Positions 32,817-42,101 of a stretch of 64,000 nucleotides of DNA are shown one piece after another (position 1 is the stretch's first letter; each line of letters opens with the position of its first letter). Origin of the DNA: FEN-1139 sp038207155. Lineage in GTDB: Bacteria > Myxococcota_A > Polyangia > Polyangiales > Polyangiaceae. The DNA lies in contig JBBRAB010000014.1 in the NCBI GenBank assembly GCA_038207155.1, positions 51,065-115,064 of the forward strand. Reading direction: 5' to 3'. The translations under genes were made by a program, and so were the position numbers. Under the pieces are notes generated by a model that was not told the DNA's origin, did not search any database, and saw only the letters and a program-made list of their open reading frames with translations.

Positions 32817-35309
32817 TCACTCCTTGTACGCCGCGCCAGCACAGGCGATGAACGTGTAGGAGTTGGGAGCCGGCACGGACTTGCCAGCAAAGCGCAGCAG
32901 GCGCTTCTCCGTGGGCGGGCAGGTCGCGACCAGGTCCGGTGAGCCAATGCCCTTGGCCGGATCGACGTAGCAGTAGCCAGGCTTGAGCCCGTTCAGCACG
33001 GCTTCACCCTCATTCTGGCACGCCTTTAGATCGGTGCCCGTCGACTGACCGATCTTGCAGAGACACATCGACGAGCAGGCTGGCCGATCCAGCACATCGC
33101 AAACCATGGCCTTGGCCAGCTCACGACGAACCGGCTCAGCGAGCACATCGTCCACCTCTTCACGCCCACTCGCAGCGCAGTTGTTACAGGACGGCGAACC
33201 TTCCTTTAGAGCCTCGACGATCGAGCAGGGTAGCTTGCCCGTCGCCTTGTCGGGCTCAAGTGAGCGCGAGAGGCAGCGACCGGAGAGCTTCTCCTTCAGA
33301 CGCTGAATGATCGAGGCAACAGCGGGATTGTAGCCGTAGCCCGGGTCCTGGCTATCACCGGCCAGGGTCTTCGGACAGATCGATGCGACGATACTGTTCT
33401 GGCCGACGCTGGTGGTGTTGAAGTCCCGAAGAACCTCCAGCTGACGAATACCAGGATAGGCCTTGGCGTAGTACTGAACGGTCGTGATGGCCCCCGTCGG
33501 GTCCTGGCAGAGCGGCTTTTTGCGCTTGTCCGTCAGGGCATCGGTGCAATCGCAGGAAAGCCTGAAGTCACTACACGCTGTATCGGTCTCTTTCGTGCCA
33601 GCAGGACACGGTCCGCAATCCTTGGACGCCGGGAGAGGGAAGATGCACGCGTACTGAAGATCATCTAGGCCCTGTCCGCCGATGGTGTTGTAGTCGTGGC
33701 CGTGAATCGGATCCGCCATCAAGCCAGCATCCGGGCCCTGGAGCCCCTTGCGCAGCTCCGGAGTCTCGATCATGTGAGGATCGCCGGGAAGCTTATTCTT
33801 GGCGCGATCTCCGACGATCTTGCCCCAGTCGAGAGCAGCGGCCAGTTTGAACTGGAGCGGTTTGCCAGCAGCCTGCGAGTCCTCGGTCGCGATCAGCTGC
33901 CAAGGAACTCCGACGATTCCCGCCAAGAACACCATCGAGGAGTCCGCACGGGGCGAACTGGTGTCCTGCTTGTCGAGGACACTGTACAGCGGGTTCGGCA
34001 CCTTGGTCTCAGTATGGGCGTTGCACCCAACGCCCACGGCCTTGGCCGCTGCGCAACTGCAGTCCATGTCACCGTAGTCCGAGTCCGGGCAGAGCTCCCT
34101 GGCCGTCAACCCAACGACGTAGCGCGAGGTCGGGTAGAGGAAGTCATATCCATACCGACGCTTCTCGTCGAAGGCACGAAGGTTGGGTTGATCAGCCATC
34201 TCTCCCAAATTGGCGGTGCCACCCCGGCAAATCGGATCCGCAGAACAACCCGCCGGAGGAGGGGGCTGAACACCATTGGCATCCGGCAACAACACAGAGC
34301 AGTTGTAACAACAGGGATCGTTGGGATTGGTGTCGCAAGCCGACGACGCCCGTGTCATCGCCCCGGCGAGCGCGCTCTGGACGTATGCGGCGACGCCGTA
34401 CTGACGGAACGAAGCGTCGTTCTCGTCCGCTAGCATGATCACAGCCACCAGCGAGCCTGCCCGCAGGAACTGCGCACGCTGTTTGAGCAACTCGAGATCG
34501 AGATCCTTGCTTTCGAACGCAGAGTCAACAGCATCCTTGATCGATCGGTCAATACGCGCCGATGGCTTCGGATTCACCAGGAACCTGTACCAAGCCTCGA
34601 GGATAGCCTCATAGCCGCAGCCCACCTCGCCCGCTGACGTCACGAAGGACTTGAACTGCGCCTTGGAGTCGTCGATCTGAGCTGCGCTTACGTCTTTGGG
34701 ATTGGCCGGTTTCCAAGTCAGGAACGGAGCTCCCGTGCCGCTGGCCGCCTTACCACGCGGCAGGGCGCCGATCAGCCAGCCCTTGTCGTTCGTGTTTTCG
34801 ACGTCCTCTGGGCAAACGCCTGAAGCAACCGAACCAATGCTGCTGGTAACAATACCGATGTGGATGTCGTTGACCGGATTGAACTCGCGCTTGTAGCCGT
34901 TGGCAACGTCACATGCCTCGGTCGGTGACGTCATCACTTTGGCGTCAAGCGGCGTAGCATCGGTCTCCGGAGTGCCATCAGACTTAACGGAAGGACGTGG
35001 CTTGATGCAGCGCGGATTGACGAGCTGTGCCAGCAGCTGAGGCACGGCTAGGGCGAGCACGGTCTGCTTGTCCGCCATCGACCGCGAGTTGTCGATCATG
35101 AACAACAGATCGATCTGGGTGATCGCGGTGTTCTGATACTGCTCGACGAACACGTTGTTCGTCTCGGGCGTGGTCCGCTCGATCGGGCGTTGCAGACAGC
35201 CGGTGCTCAGGGACACGGCGGCACCGAGGGCTGTCAGTCCGACGAGCCCGAGTCGCGCTGAGAGCAGCGACGAACGAGGCTTGGGGCGTAGGTCAGTGGA
35301 TTTCGACAT
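32817..35309 (-). CDS. Large Cys-rich VWA-domain lipoprotein
   Basis: The 830-residue protein has a signal peptide with lipobox LSTGC (about Cys38). A von Willebrand A domain begins near residue 65 with an intact MIDAS start (LLFMIDNSRSM, DxSxS). The remainder is rich in Cys pairs (for example PCCYNCSVL, DCSCAAAKAVGVGCNAH, CGPCPAGTKETDTAC), suggesting many disulfides in a surface-exposed fold. No catalytic motif is seen. VWA lipoproteins of this kind are common in myxobacteria, usually annotated hypothetical, and could mediate adhesion. AGGAG lies 11 bases before the ATG. It is a single-gene unit with its own terminator. Confidence 0.8.
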   Translation of the reverse strand: MSKSTDLRPKPRSSLLSARLGLVGLTALGAAVSLSTGCLQRPIERTTPETNNVFVEQYQNTAITQIDLLFMIDNSRSMADKQTVLALAVPQLLAQLVNPRCIKPRPSVKSDGTPETDATPLDAKVMTSPTEACDVANGYKREFNPVNDIHIGIVTSSIGSVASGVCPEDVENTNDKGWLIGALPRGKAASGTGAPFLTWKPANPKDVSAAQIDDSKAQFKSFVTSAGEVGCGYEAILEAWYRFLVNPKPSARIDRSIKDAVDSAFESKDLDLELLKQRAQFLRAGSLVAVIMLADENDASFRQYGVAAYVQSALAGAMTRASSACDTNPNDPCCYNCSVLLPDANGVQPPPPAGCSADPICRGGTANLGEMADQPNLRAFDEKRRYGYDFLYPTSRYVVGLTARELCPDSDYGDMDCSCAAAKAVGVGCNAHTETKVPNPLYSVLDKQDTSSPRADSSMVFLAGIVGVPWQLIATEDSQAAGKPLQFKLAAALDWGKIVGDRAKNKLPGDPHMIETPELRKGLQGPDAGLMADPIHGHDYNTIGGQGLDDLQYACIFPLPASKDCGPCPAGTKETDTACSDFRLSCDCTDALTDKRKKPLCQDPTGAITTVQYYAKAYPGIRQLEVLRDFNTTSVGQNSIVASICPKTLAGDSQDPGYGYNPAVASIIQRLKEKLSGRCLSRSLEPDKATGKLPCSIVEALKEGSPSCNNCAASGREEVDDVLAEPVRRELAKAMVCDVLDRPACSSMCLCKIGQSTGTDLKACQNEGEAVLNGLKPGYCYVDPAKGIGSPDLVATCPPTEKRLLRFAGKSVPAPNSYTFIACAGAAYKE

Positions 35310-35701
35310 CTTGAGTTAGCTCCTGGAGGGCCGCTCGGGAGACAGGGCGGCAGCCGGCACCTGGGTGAATGCGGTGCCGAGCGTAAATGCTCGACATTAC
35401 TTGTGTCAATCGCTTCCGCCGGCGCGCCCTGGGGCGACTGTGGCACTCCCCCAAGAGGAGCCCTGTCGGCAAGCCGGAAGGGAGCAAGCGCCGTGCCTCG
35501 AGTCTGAGACCCAAAGCCCCCGAGGAAAGCGCGCAATTCCCTGCAACTCAGTTGGCAGCACTCCGGGGCGAGCCGCAACTGAGTCACAGCGGGCGTCCCT
35601 GGGCGCGCCGGCCGTTTTCAGCTATGCCGCATAACTCCGCTGATGACTGATCAGCGAGCGGCGCCGGCGCGGCAGAAAAATATCACTGGCTCCGGACTTC
35701 C
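35310..35701. other. 392-bp non-coding stretch between uvrC and the VWA gene
   Basis: This gap separates two minus-strand genes. It holds the candidate promoter and the ribosome-binding site of the VWA lipoprotein gene. Short reading frames within it show no start signal or recognisable domain. No clear terminator for uvrC is visible, although an A/T-rich stretch (around 35676-35686) lies just past its stop. Confidence 0.5.
35382..35409 (-). promoter_or_regulatory. Possible sigma-70 promoter for the VWA lipoprotein gene
   Basis: Read on the minus strand, TTGACA lies at 35409-35404, a perfect -35 hexamer. After 16 bases comes TTTACG (35387-35382), a weak -10 match. The site is about 75-100 bases before the start codon at 35309. 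The good -35 and poor -10 make this only a candidate. Confidence 0.35.
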
Positions 35702-37714
35702 TCAGGGGGTCACGTCCCGGCCAGGAGCCTGCTCAGCCGAGAACTCCTCCTCAGCTAGGGGTTCACCGTCCGCCTCGGCCAGGTGTTGCCTCAAGCCGGG
35801 CAGCAGGCCCTGGGAGACACCCTTGACCGCGAGCAGTGCCTCGTCTCTGGCGGCGGCGATCGCATCGATCGAAGGAAACGCTAGCAGGAGCGCCTTGGCC
35901 GTGCGCGGACCAATCCCAGGCACCTCTTCTAGACGCGAGGTGAAGCGCCGCTTGTCGCCCAGCTTGCGGCGTCCGCGATTCGAGAAGCGGTGCGCTTCGT
36001 CGCGGGCCATCGCCAGGAGGTAGAGCTCCGGCGAGTTCCCTTTGAGTGAAATCGGGTTTTTTTGCCCGGGAACGTAGACGCGATCGACCAGTTTTTCGCC
36101 CGCGACGTTCTCCTTTTCCTTCGCCAGCCCGACGATCGGCAGCGACTCGAGCCCGAGCTCCCGTGCCGCCGCCAGGGCCACGGCGAGCTGCCCGCGGCCC
36201 CCGTCGACGACGAAGAGCTGCGGCAGATCCCAGTCGCCGGGTTCATCCCCCGCCTCAGCGCCGCGGCGAAAACGGCGCGCCAGCACCTCGGCCATCGCGC
36301 CGTAGTCGTCGCCACCGCTCACCTGCCGCAGCTTGTAGCTGCGATAGCGCGATTTGTCGGGGCGCCCGTCGAGCAGCGCGACGATCGCGCCCACGGTGTC
36401 CTGCCCACCGAGGTGGGAGATGTCGATGCACTCGATGCGGCGCGGAAGCTCGGGAAGCCGAAGCTTTTGCTGGAGTTTAACGAGCCGCGCGGTGAGGTCG
36501 TCTTTGGCGCGCGCCTTCTCCGCGAAGGCATGTTGCGCGTTCTCGCTGGCGAGCCGAAGCAGATCCATTTTCACCCCGCGCTGCGGCACGGCCAAACGGC
36601 AGCGACCGCGTCGACCGAGCCGTTGGCGCTCGTCCGCGAGCCAGTCCTCGACGCCGTCGGCGGCATCGGGAAGCAGCGGCAGCAGGATTTCGTCCGGATT
36701 CTGCGGCGCCCCCGGACCCGTGGGACCGTAGTAGTCCCGAAGGAACGCGGCCACGACTTCGGCATTGTCAAGCTCGGTGCGCAGATGCGAGTAGCTGGAC
36801 AGCTCGATCACGCGCCCCCCGCGCACGAGCATCACCACGAGCTCCACCAGCTCCCCCTCGCGGTAAAGGCCGAGTACGTCGAGGTTGTCGTCGCTTTGCA
36901 TCACCACGCGCTGCTGCTCGTGAATGACAGTGACCGCCGACAGCTGGTCGCGCAGACGCGCCGCCAGCTCGAAATCGAGCAGTCGACTCGCCTCCTTCAT
37001 GCGCTCCTGCAGCAGGCGCGTGACCTCGTCGTGACGCCCTTCGAGGAACAGTCCGACGGCGCGCACCTGCGCCGCGTACGCGTCGCGATCCACCTCCAAC
37101 ACGCAGGGCGCCAGGCAGCGCTGGATCTGGTACTGAATGCAGGGACGACGACGCTGCGCGAACTCGCGATCGGTGCAGGTCCGCAGCTGAAAATTTCTCT
37201 CGACCAGATGCAGCGTGCGGCGCGCCGCAGTCGCGCTCGGATAGGGACCAAACGTCCTGGCGCCATCGTCGGGCGGGCGCCGCACCAGCTCGAGCCGTGG
37301 GAATTCTTGGCGCAGATCGAAGCGCAGGCTCAGGTACTCTTTGTCATCGCGCAGCTTGACGTTGTAGCGAGGACGCAGCTCCTTGATGAGGTGGTTTTCG
37401 AGAACCGCGGCCTCCTTCTCGGTGGCTGTCACCACGGTTTCCAAATCCCCAATGCCGCGTCGGAGCCAGGGGATGAAGGCGCGCGCGTCCCCTGAGCTGT
37501 CGGCGAAATACGAACGGACGCGGGACCGAAGGCTCTTGGCTTTGCCGACGTAGAGCACGCCCCCGCTGCGGTCGCGGAACAAGTAGCAACCCGGGCGAGC
37601 GGGCAATCCTGCGAGTTTCGAGCTCACGAGCAGCGGCAAGTGATCGCTCTGCTCGCTGGCCTGGCCGGGCTCCTCGGGCGTCAACGAGGCTGGGGGGACG
37701 TCGTCTTCGAACAT
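35702..37714 (-). CDS. uvrC: UvrC, excinuclease ABC subunit C
   Basis: The 670-residue protein makes both incisions in nucleotide excision repair. The GIY-YIG nuclease domain is at about residues 35-115 (RPGCYLFRDRSGGVLYVGKAKSLRSRVRSYF). A UVR domain follows at about 225 (LLQERMKEASRLLDFELAARLRDQLSAV). The RNase H-like second nuclease has ECIDISHLGGQ and PQLFVVDGGRGQ, and tandem helix-hairpin-helix motifs begin LEEVPGIGPRTAKALL. All parts are present, so it is intact. The N terminus has about 30 extra residues. It is divergent from the VanW gene with a 66-bp gap. Confidence 0.96.
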   Translation of the reverse strand: MFEDDVPPASLTPEEPGQASEQSDHLPLLVSSKLAGLPARPGCYLFRDRSGGVLYVGKAKSLRSRVRSYFADSSGDARAFIPWLRRGIGDLETVVTATEKEAAVLENHLIKELRPRYNVKLRDDKEYLSLRFDLRQEFPRLELVRRPPDDGARTFGPYPSATAARRTLHLVERNFQLRTCTDREFAQRRRPCIQYQIQRCLAPCVLEVDRDAYAAQVRAVGLFLEGRHDEVTRLLQERMKEASRLLDFELAARLRDQLSAVTVIHEQQRVVMQSDDNLDVLGLYREGELVELVVMLVRGGRVIELSSYSHLRTELDNAEVVAAFLRDYYGPTGPGAPQNPDEILLPLLPDAADGVEDWLADERQRLGRRGRCRLAVPQRGVKMDLLRLASENAQHAFAEKARAKDDLTARLVKLQQKLRLPELPRRIECIDISHLGGQDTVGAIVALLDGRPDKSRYRSYKLRQVSGGDDYGAMAEVLARRFRRGAEAGDEPGDWDLPQLFVVDGGRGQLAVALAAARELGLESLPIVGLAKEKENVAGEKLVDRVYVPGQKNPISLKGNSPELYLLAMARDEAHRFSNRGRRKLGDKRRFTSRLEEVPGIGPRTAKALLLAFPSIDAIAAARDEALLAVKGVSQGLLPGLRQHLAEADGEPLAEEEFSAEQAPGRDVTP

Positions 37715-37780
37715 GCAAGCTCCCCCCTGCCTTGACGGAGGGAGGCGCGCTTTTCAAGATGCTGTGACCGGTACCCCGGG

Positions 37781-39517
37781 ATGACCTCCTCCCTCTTAGC
37801 GATTTTCCCCCGCAGTCGTGGGGTTCGCGCCGTGCTCCTGGCAGCGGTCAGCGGGCTCGCGCTCGGCGCTATGCTGCTGCCCAGCTTGCCTCGCCCCGGC
37901 GAGGCGCCGCCCGCTCCCCCCGAGGTGCGCTTCCTCGGCGCGCCGCTGGCGCTCGATGATCGCGCTCAAGCCATCGCGCTTGAGCGGCTGCGCCGCTTTG
38001 CTGGCATGAACCTCCAGCTGGTGCTGCCGGGTGGGCGTACGCGCGAGCTCAGCCTCGGTCGACTCGGCGCGCAGATCGACAAGGGGCATCTCTCCTCACT
38101 CGTGCGCCAGGCCCGCGATGGCACGAGCGTGCTGCGTCGCGCGTTTGCGCAGTCGGGACGCCCAGCGCCGCTGGAGCTTCCGGTACCGATCGTGCTCGAA
38201 CCACGCGACGCCACCAATCCGCTGCTGCGGGTTAAGGATGAGGTTGATCGCGTCGCGGTCGACGCGCGGTTTGATCTCGATGCACGCAAGGTCCTGCCGG
38301 AAACTGAGGGACTTTCGCTCGACCTCGACGCAACCTGGTTGGCGATCTCCCACGCGGTGGCTGAGGGACGCCGCCGCGTAGAGGTCGTCGTGCAGCATCA
38401 GTCGCCACGTCGGACCGCCAAAGATCTGGGGCACGTTGATTTCTCCACGGTGCTCGGCGTCTTCGAGACGCACTACGACAGCTCAGCCAAGTCCCTGGCG
38501 CGCACCTACAATCTGCGGCAAGCCGCCTCAAAACTCGACGGCACCGTGCTTTTGCCAGGCGAGCTGTTCGACTTCAACGAGGTGGTCGGACCACGCGACG
38601 AAGCCAACGGTTACAAGGTCGCCACCGTGATCGCCGAGGGTGAGCTGGTGGACGGACTGGGTGGCGGAACCTGCCAGATCTCGGGGACGCTTCACGGAGC
38701 GGTGTTTTTCTCCGGACTCGAGGTGGCCTACCGCATTCCGCACACGCGCCCGAGCTCGTACATCAAGATGGGGCTCGACGCGACGGTGGTCTATCCGACC
38801 ATCAACTTCAAGTTCCGCAACCCCTTCGACTTTCCGATCGTGGTCCATGAGACCGTGAAAAATGGGCTAGTTCGCGCGGAAATCTTGGGTCCGGAGCGAC
38901 GTCATCAGGTCACGCTGATCCGGCGCATCACCGGCACCGCGCCGTACGAGGAGCTCGAGCGCGAGGACGAACACCTGCCGCGTGGCACGCGTCTGCTCGC
39001 CCAGCGCGGGGTGGCCGGCTTCACCGTCAATCGCTACCGCATCGTGCGCGAAGGCAGCCACGCGACGCGGGAACGCTGGACCGACAAATACCCTCCCACA
39101 CCCCAGATCATCCGCGTGGGGACCGGCACGATCGCCAAAGACGAGGTGAAGGCCGAGGACGACAGGCACCCGGAGTACCTCGCCGACGAGCTGCTCGTCA
39201 TGACCCAGGGGACTCAGCCTGAGGGCGAGGAGCGCCGCAGCGAGCAGCCCAAGGAGACTACGGACGGCGAGGCCAAGCGACCCGCGCGACGCGAGGATGG
39301 GGGCGCTCAGAGTGGCGCGGCCGAACCTGCCCGCGCACCGAACGCGCCAAGCTCGTCCGAGTGGCGGGAATCGGGCCGGACGGGCGAGCCGGGCTGGACG
39401 GAGCGCGAGCACATGCCCCAGTGGCAGGGCGACCCAAAGCGGCCCAAAGACGAGCCGAAGCCCGAACGCGACGGCAAACGGGACCGCCGCAAGCCGGGCC
39501 GACGCGGGAATGGCTGA
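37781..39517 (+). CDS. VanW-family protein with charged C-terminal tail
   Basis: The 578-residue protein has an N-terminal membrane anchor (VRAVLLAAVSGLALGAMLLPSLP). A putative peptidoglycan-binding domain follows (about 60-200). The VanW domain has the family hallmarks YNLRQAASKLDGTVLLPGELFDFNEVVGP, GGGTCQISGTLHGAVFFSGLE and NPFDFPIVV. VanW proteins are linked to cell-wall processes but their reaction is unknown. The last 120 residues are Glu/Arg/Pro-rich and probably disordered. The gene is followed closely by a phosphatase-like gene. Confidence 0.88.
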   Translation: MTSSLLAIFPRSRGVRAVLLAAVSGLALGAMLLPSLPRPGEAPPAPPEVRFLGAPLALDDRAQAIALERLRRFAGMNLQLVLPGGRTRELSLGRLGAQIDKGHLSSLVRQARDGTSVLRRAFAQSGRPAPLELPVPIVLEPRDATNPLLRVKDEVDRVAVDARFDLDARKVLPETEGLSLDLDATWLAISHAVAEGRRRVEVVVQHQSPRRTAKDLGHVDFSTVLGVFETHYDSSAKSLARTYNLRQAASKLDGTVLLPGELFDFNEVVGPRDEANGYKVATVIAEGELVDGLGGGTCQISGTLHGAVFFSGLEVAYRIPHTRPSSYIKMGLDATVVYPTINFKFRNPFDFPIVVHETVKNGLVRAEILGPERRHQVTLIRRITGTAPYEELEREDEHLPRGTRLLAQRGVAGFTVNRYRIVREGSHATRERWTDKYPPTPQIIRVGTGTIAKDEVKAEDDRHPEYLADELLVMTQGTQPEGEERRSEQPKETTDGEAKRPARREDGGAQSGAAEPARAPNAPSSSEWRESGRTGEPGWTEREHMPQWQGDPKRPKDEPKPERDGKRDRRKPGRRGNG

Positions 39518-39555
39518 CGAGGAAAGCCGGGCGAGCTACCCTGCGCCGCAGCTCC

Positions 39556-40068
39556 TTGTGGTCCATCGCTGAACGCCTCTGGCTTGGCAACATCGTCTCC
39601 GGTGAGCGGGCCCTGCTCGAAGCCTCAGGGCGTCGAACAGCGGGTCCCGAGATCGTCGCGGTCGTGTCGCTCTGCGCCATGGTCCAGCTCGAGCGGTGCG
39701 GCGAGCGCGTCCCGGCCAATCCCGACGTAAAGTGGCTGCATTTGCCGATCGCGGACGGGGGTTGCGGCGTCGACGAGTTCCTCACGGCGCTCGCGCTCGG
39801 ACTGCCGTTCGTGCGACGTGAACGCCAACGCGGCGGAGTGCTCGTGCACTGCCTGGCAGGCGTGAGTCGCAGTCCGAGCTTCGTCGCCGCCGCGCTGTGC
39901 GACGAGCGACCGGAATTGACGGCGAGCGCGGCTTTTGCCGTCGTGGCTGTCGCCAAGGCCCGCGCGCTCGGCCTGGATCCGACCACCGCGCAGGTGCTCG
40001 CGCCGGCCGAGGATTTGCGGCGCGGACTGGCGCGCTACCTGGCCGAGCGGCGGCCCCACCTCCCGTAG
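39556..40068 (+). CDS. Dual-specificity/tyrosine-type protein phosphatase
   Basis: The 170-residue protein has the cysteine phosphatase P-loop HCLAGVSRS (HCxxGxSRS) and a preceding LPIADGG that supplies the general-acid Asp. The N terminus, IAERLWLGN, is typical of DSP-like enzymes. No ATG fits. TTG 39556 gives a good N terminus, and a GTG at 39361 inside the VanW gene would add a long unconserved extension. It is probably co-transcribed with the VanW gene. The substrate is unknown. Confidence 0.8.
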   Translation: MWSIAERLWLGNIVSGERALLEASGRRTAGPEIVAVVSLCAMVQLERCGERVPANPDVKWLHLPIADGGCGVDEFLTALALGLPFVRRERQRGGVLVHCLAGVSRSPSFVAAALCDERPELTASAAFAVVAVAKARALGLDPTTAQVLAPAEDLRRGLARYLAERRPHLP

Positions 40069-40097
40069 GGGGGCAAGAACGAACGGACGGCCCGCAA

Positions 40098-40126
40098 TTC
40101 CTTCAACTCTAAACTACTGTTATCAT
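40098..40126 (+). promoter_or_regulatory. Candidate promoter of the TetR gene
   Basis: TATCAT at 40121-40126 (5 of 6 match to the -10 box) is preceded after 17 bases by TTCCTT at 40098-40103 (a weak -35). The segment is much more A/T-rich than its surroundings. The start codon is 150 bases downstream, leaving a long leader. Confidence 0.4.
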
Positions 40127-40275
40127 TGGACTTTCAACGTAACCTCCACCCGCGCACTTGACGCAGGGCCCGTTCGGGGGCAATACCCGCGGCACCCCTG
40201 GTCCGGACGGTCGAAGGACCCAGACGCTGAAGTCGACGGGCACTTTCGCCGGCTGACCAGTCCACACGAGAGAAC

Positions 40276-40941
40276 ATGAACACTGCAGACAACGCTCCCC
40301 TGTCGCCTCCCGCGGATTCGTCTGACTCGAGCAACGCGGCGGCGGCTACCCGCGCAGTTGACTGGGAAAACCCTCGCGTCGCAGCGATCCTAACCGCGGC
40401 GGCCAAGTGCTTCTCGCGCAGCGGTTTCTCGGCGACGACGCTTGCCGAAATTGGCAAGGAACTCGGCCTTCGCAAGAGCATCGTACACTACTACTTTGCG
40501 AGCAAGGCAGCCCTCATCCACGAGGTTCAGAGCTTCACCTACCGGAAGTTCCTTGACCGCGTGCGCGAGGCAATCGGCACTGCGAATGAAGGTACCGGCG
40601 TCGCTCGAGCCCGTAAGGCGCTCGAGGCCCTTTGGGATGCCCTCCAGGCTGACCAGACGGCGACCGGTCTGAACATTGAGGTTTGGAGCGCGGCTCGCCG
40701 CGATCCGGAGCTCAAACGTCGTGCCGCTTCGCTTCAGCAGGACGCCCGCCAGATCATCATCGAAGCCCTCGACAGCGCGGGCGACGTGGTGAAAAAGCCG
40801 AACCTGGAAGGACTCCCCGTCCTCGTGCAGGCCGTGCTCAATGGTTTGAGCATCGCGGACTGTGTCGAAGACGAGGCTCAAAGCCGCAGGGCTTACGAGA
40901 CGTTCCTCACCTTGCTCGAGAACACTCTCAAGGCGAAGTGA
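40276..40941 (+). CDS. TetR-family transcriptional regulator
   Basis: The 221-residue protein has a flexible Ser/Ala N terminus (residues 1-30) and a TetR helix-turn-helix at about 33-80 (RVAAILTAAAKCFSRSGFSATTLAEIGKELGLRKSIVHYYFASKAALIHEV). The C-terminal domain (about 90-220) is all-helical and would bind a ligand, which cannot be predicted. The next gene begins inside its stop codon (GTGA), so it may be co-expressed with the M15-like peptidase rather than repressing it. Confidence 0.9.
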   Translation: MNTADNAPLSPPADSSDSSNAAAATRAVDWENPRVAAILTAAAKCFSRSGFSATTLAEIGKELGLRKSIVHYYFASKAALIHEVQSFTYRKFLDRVREAIGTANEGTGVARARKALEALWDALQADQTATGLNIEVWSAARRDPELKRRAASLQQDARQIIIEALDSAGDVVKKPNLEGLPVLVQAVLNGLSIADCVEDEAQSRRAYETFLTLLENTLKAK

Positions 40942-42089
40942 CCCGGCGGACTCGCCCTTCACCCCTATCCAATCACCGCGCGGCGACCCGCTTTGGGCTC
41001 GCCGCGTTGGCGTTTTGTGCTCCAAGCTGGCCTCGCGCTGCCCTGTCCCTGCTCGCCTGCTGCCAGCTCGCGAGCGCCCGCGTCGCTGAATCGCCACCAC
41101 CGCCGACGTACCTCGGCGGACTCAGCTCAAGCTCGCCGCTCAATTGGTGGGCACTGCGCTTTGAGCGCGGACAGGGCTTTTGCGTCGCGGAGCTCGACAC
41201 CCTGTCGCTCCTCAGCCGCTTTGCCGATCCGTCCACTGAGCGCGAAAAACCAGGGAGCGAACTCTGGCGCCACCTGTTTCGGGGTCAAGGCAGGTGGTTC
41301 GTCGCGCCGCTGCGCTGGGACCGTCAAGCGCCGAGCGAACTAGGCGCGAGTGCCCAGGGCTTGCTTGAGCCACGGCTCGACAGCTTCGCGCTGCTCCGTC
41401 CGCTCCGTCCGCTCCGCAGCGGAGAGCTTCCCCTATTACCCTCCCTGGAGGCGCTCGACTCGCAGGCACCTTGGTCCCTCCCGATCGCGACCAAGGCGAC
41501 CTGTGCGCCCTGGGCTCGTCCGCGCGTGGTCTGGCTCACCAGCCCCGCCGGCGAACAGCAGGGACTCCGTCTACTCGATTGCGATGGCAGTGTGAAGGTC
41601 GACTCGCTCGACGCCGTCAGTGTGCTCGGACGCGTGCAGGGCACCCCTGCCCCAACCCTGCCGTTCGCGCTGCTGACTGAAAGCACCCCGGGAACGAACG
41701 AGGAGTGGGCCCCCGGCGTGCGGCACTTTCATCCGCGCCTGCTGTGGCTCCTCACGCGCATCGCGGACGCCTTCCCGGGACACCGACTCCGCTTGGTCAG
41801 CGGTTACCGACGCGAAGACTCGGGTTCGCCCCACACGCGCGGACGCGCGCTCGACCTGTCCGTCGAGGGCATCGCGAACGAGCGCGTATTTGCCTTCTGT
41901 CGCAGCCTCAAGGACATGGGCTGCGGTTACTATCCCTACCATCCGTTCGTCCACTTCGACGTGCGCCCCCCAGGCCAGCCGCCCGTGTATTGGGTGGACG
42001 CTTCTAGCCCGGGAGAACCATCGATCTACGTTGAGGGTTGGCCCGGCGTGGTAAAGGGTGGAGCGACCGTCACTGGCGCCAGCCCCTGA
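40938..42089 (+). CDS. M15-like (DUF882-type) cell-wall peptidase, secreted
   Basis: The 383-residue protein has a weak signal peptide (LAALAFCAPSWPRAALSLLACCQLASA). Its C-terminal half has the zinc peptidase signature of the M15/DUF882 group: RLVSGYRR, SPHTRGRALDLSVEG (HxxxRxxD) and YPYHPFVHFDVR. This is expected for a D-Ala-D-Ala type endopeptidase in the periplasm. Three 9-bp repeats encode LRPLRPLR in the middle. GTG 40938 is chosen for its overlap with the TetR stop and an AAGG just upstream. The N-terminal half is unrecognised. Confidence 0.75.
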   Translation: MTRRTRPSPLSNHRAATRFGLAALAFCAPSWPRAALSLLACCQLASARVAESPPPPTYLGGLSSSSPLNWWALRFERGQGFCVAELDTLSLLSRFADPSTEREKPGSELWRHLFRGQGRWFVAPLRWDRQAPSELGASAQGLLEPRLDSFALLRPLRPLRSGELPLLPSLEALDSQAPWSLPIATKATCAPWARPRVVWLTSPAGEQQGLRLLDCDGSVKVDSLDAVSVLGRVQGTPAPTLPFALLTESTPGTNEEWAPGVRHFHPRLLWLLTRIADAFPGHRLRLVSGYRREDSGSPHTRGRALDLSVEGIANERVFAFCRSLKDMGCGYYPYHPFVHFDVRPPGQPPVYWVDASSPGEPSIYVEGWPGVVKGGATVTGASP

Positions 42090-42101
42090 CGGCCCTTCCC
42101 G

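Noticed and set aside
36062..37495. 477-codon plus-strand frame antisense to uvrC
   Set aside because: UvrC has complete conserved domains over the same interval, so this is a shadow frame.
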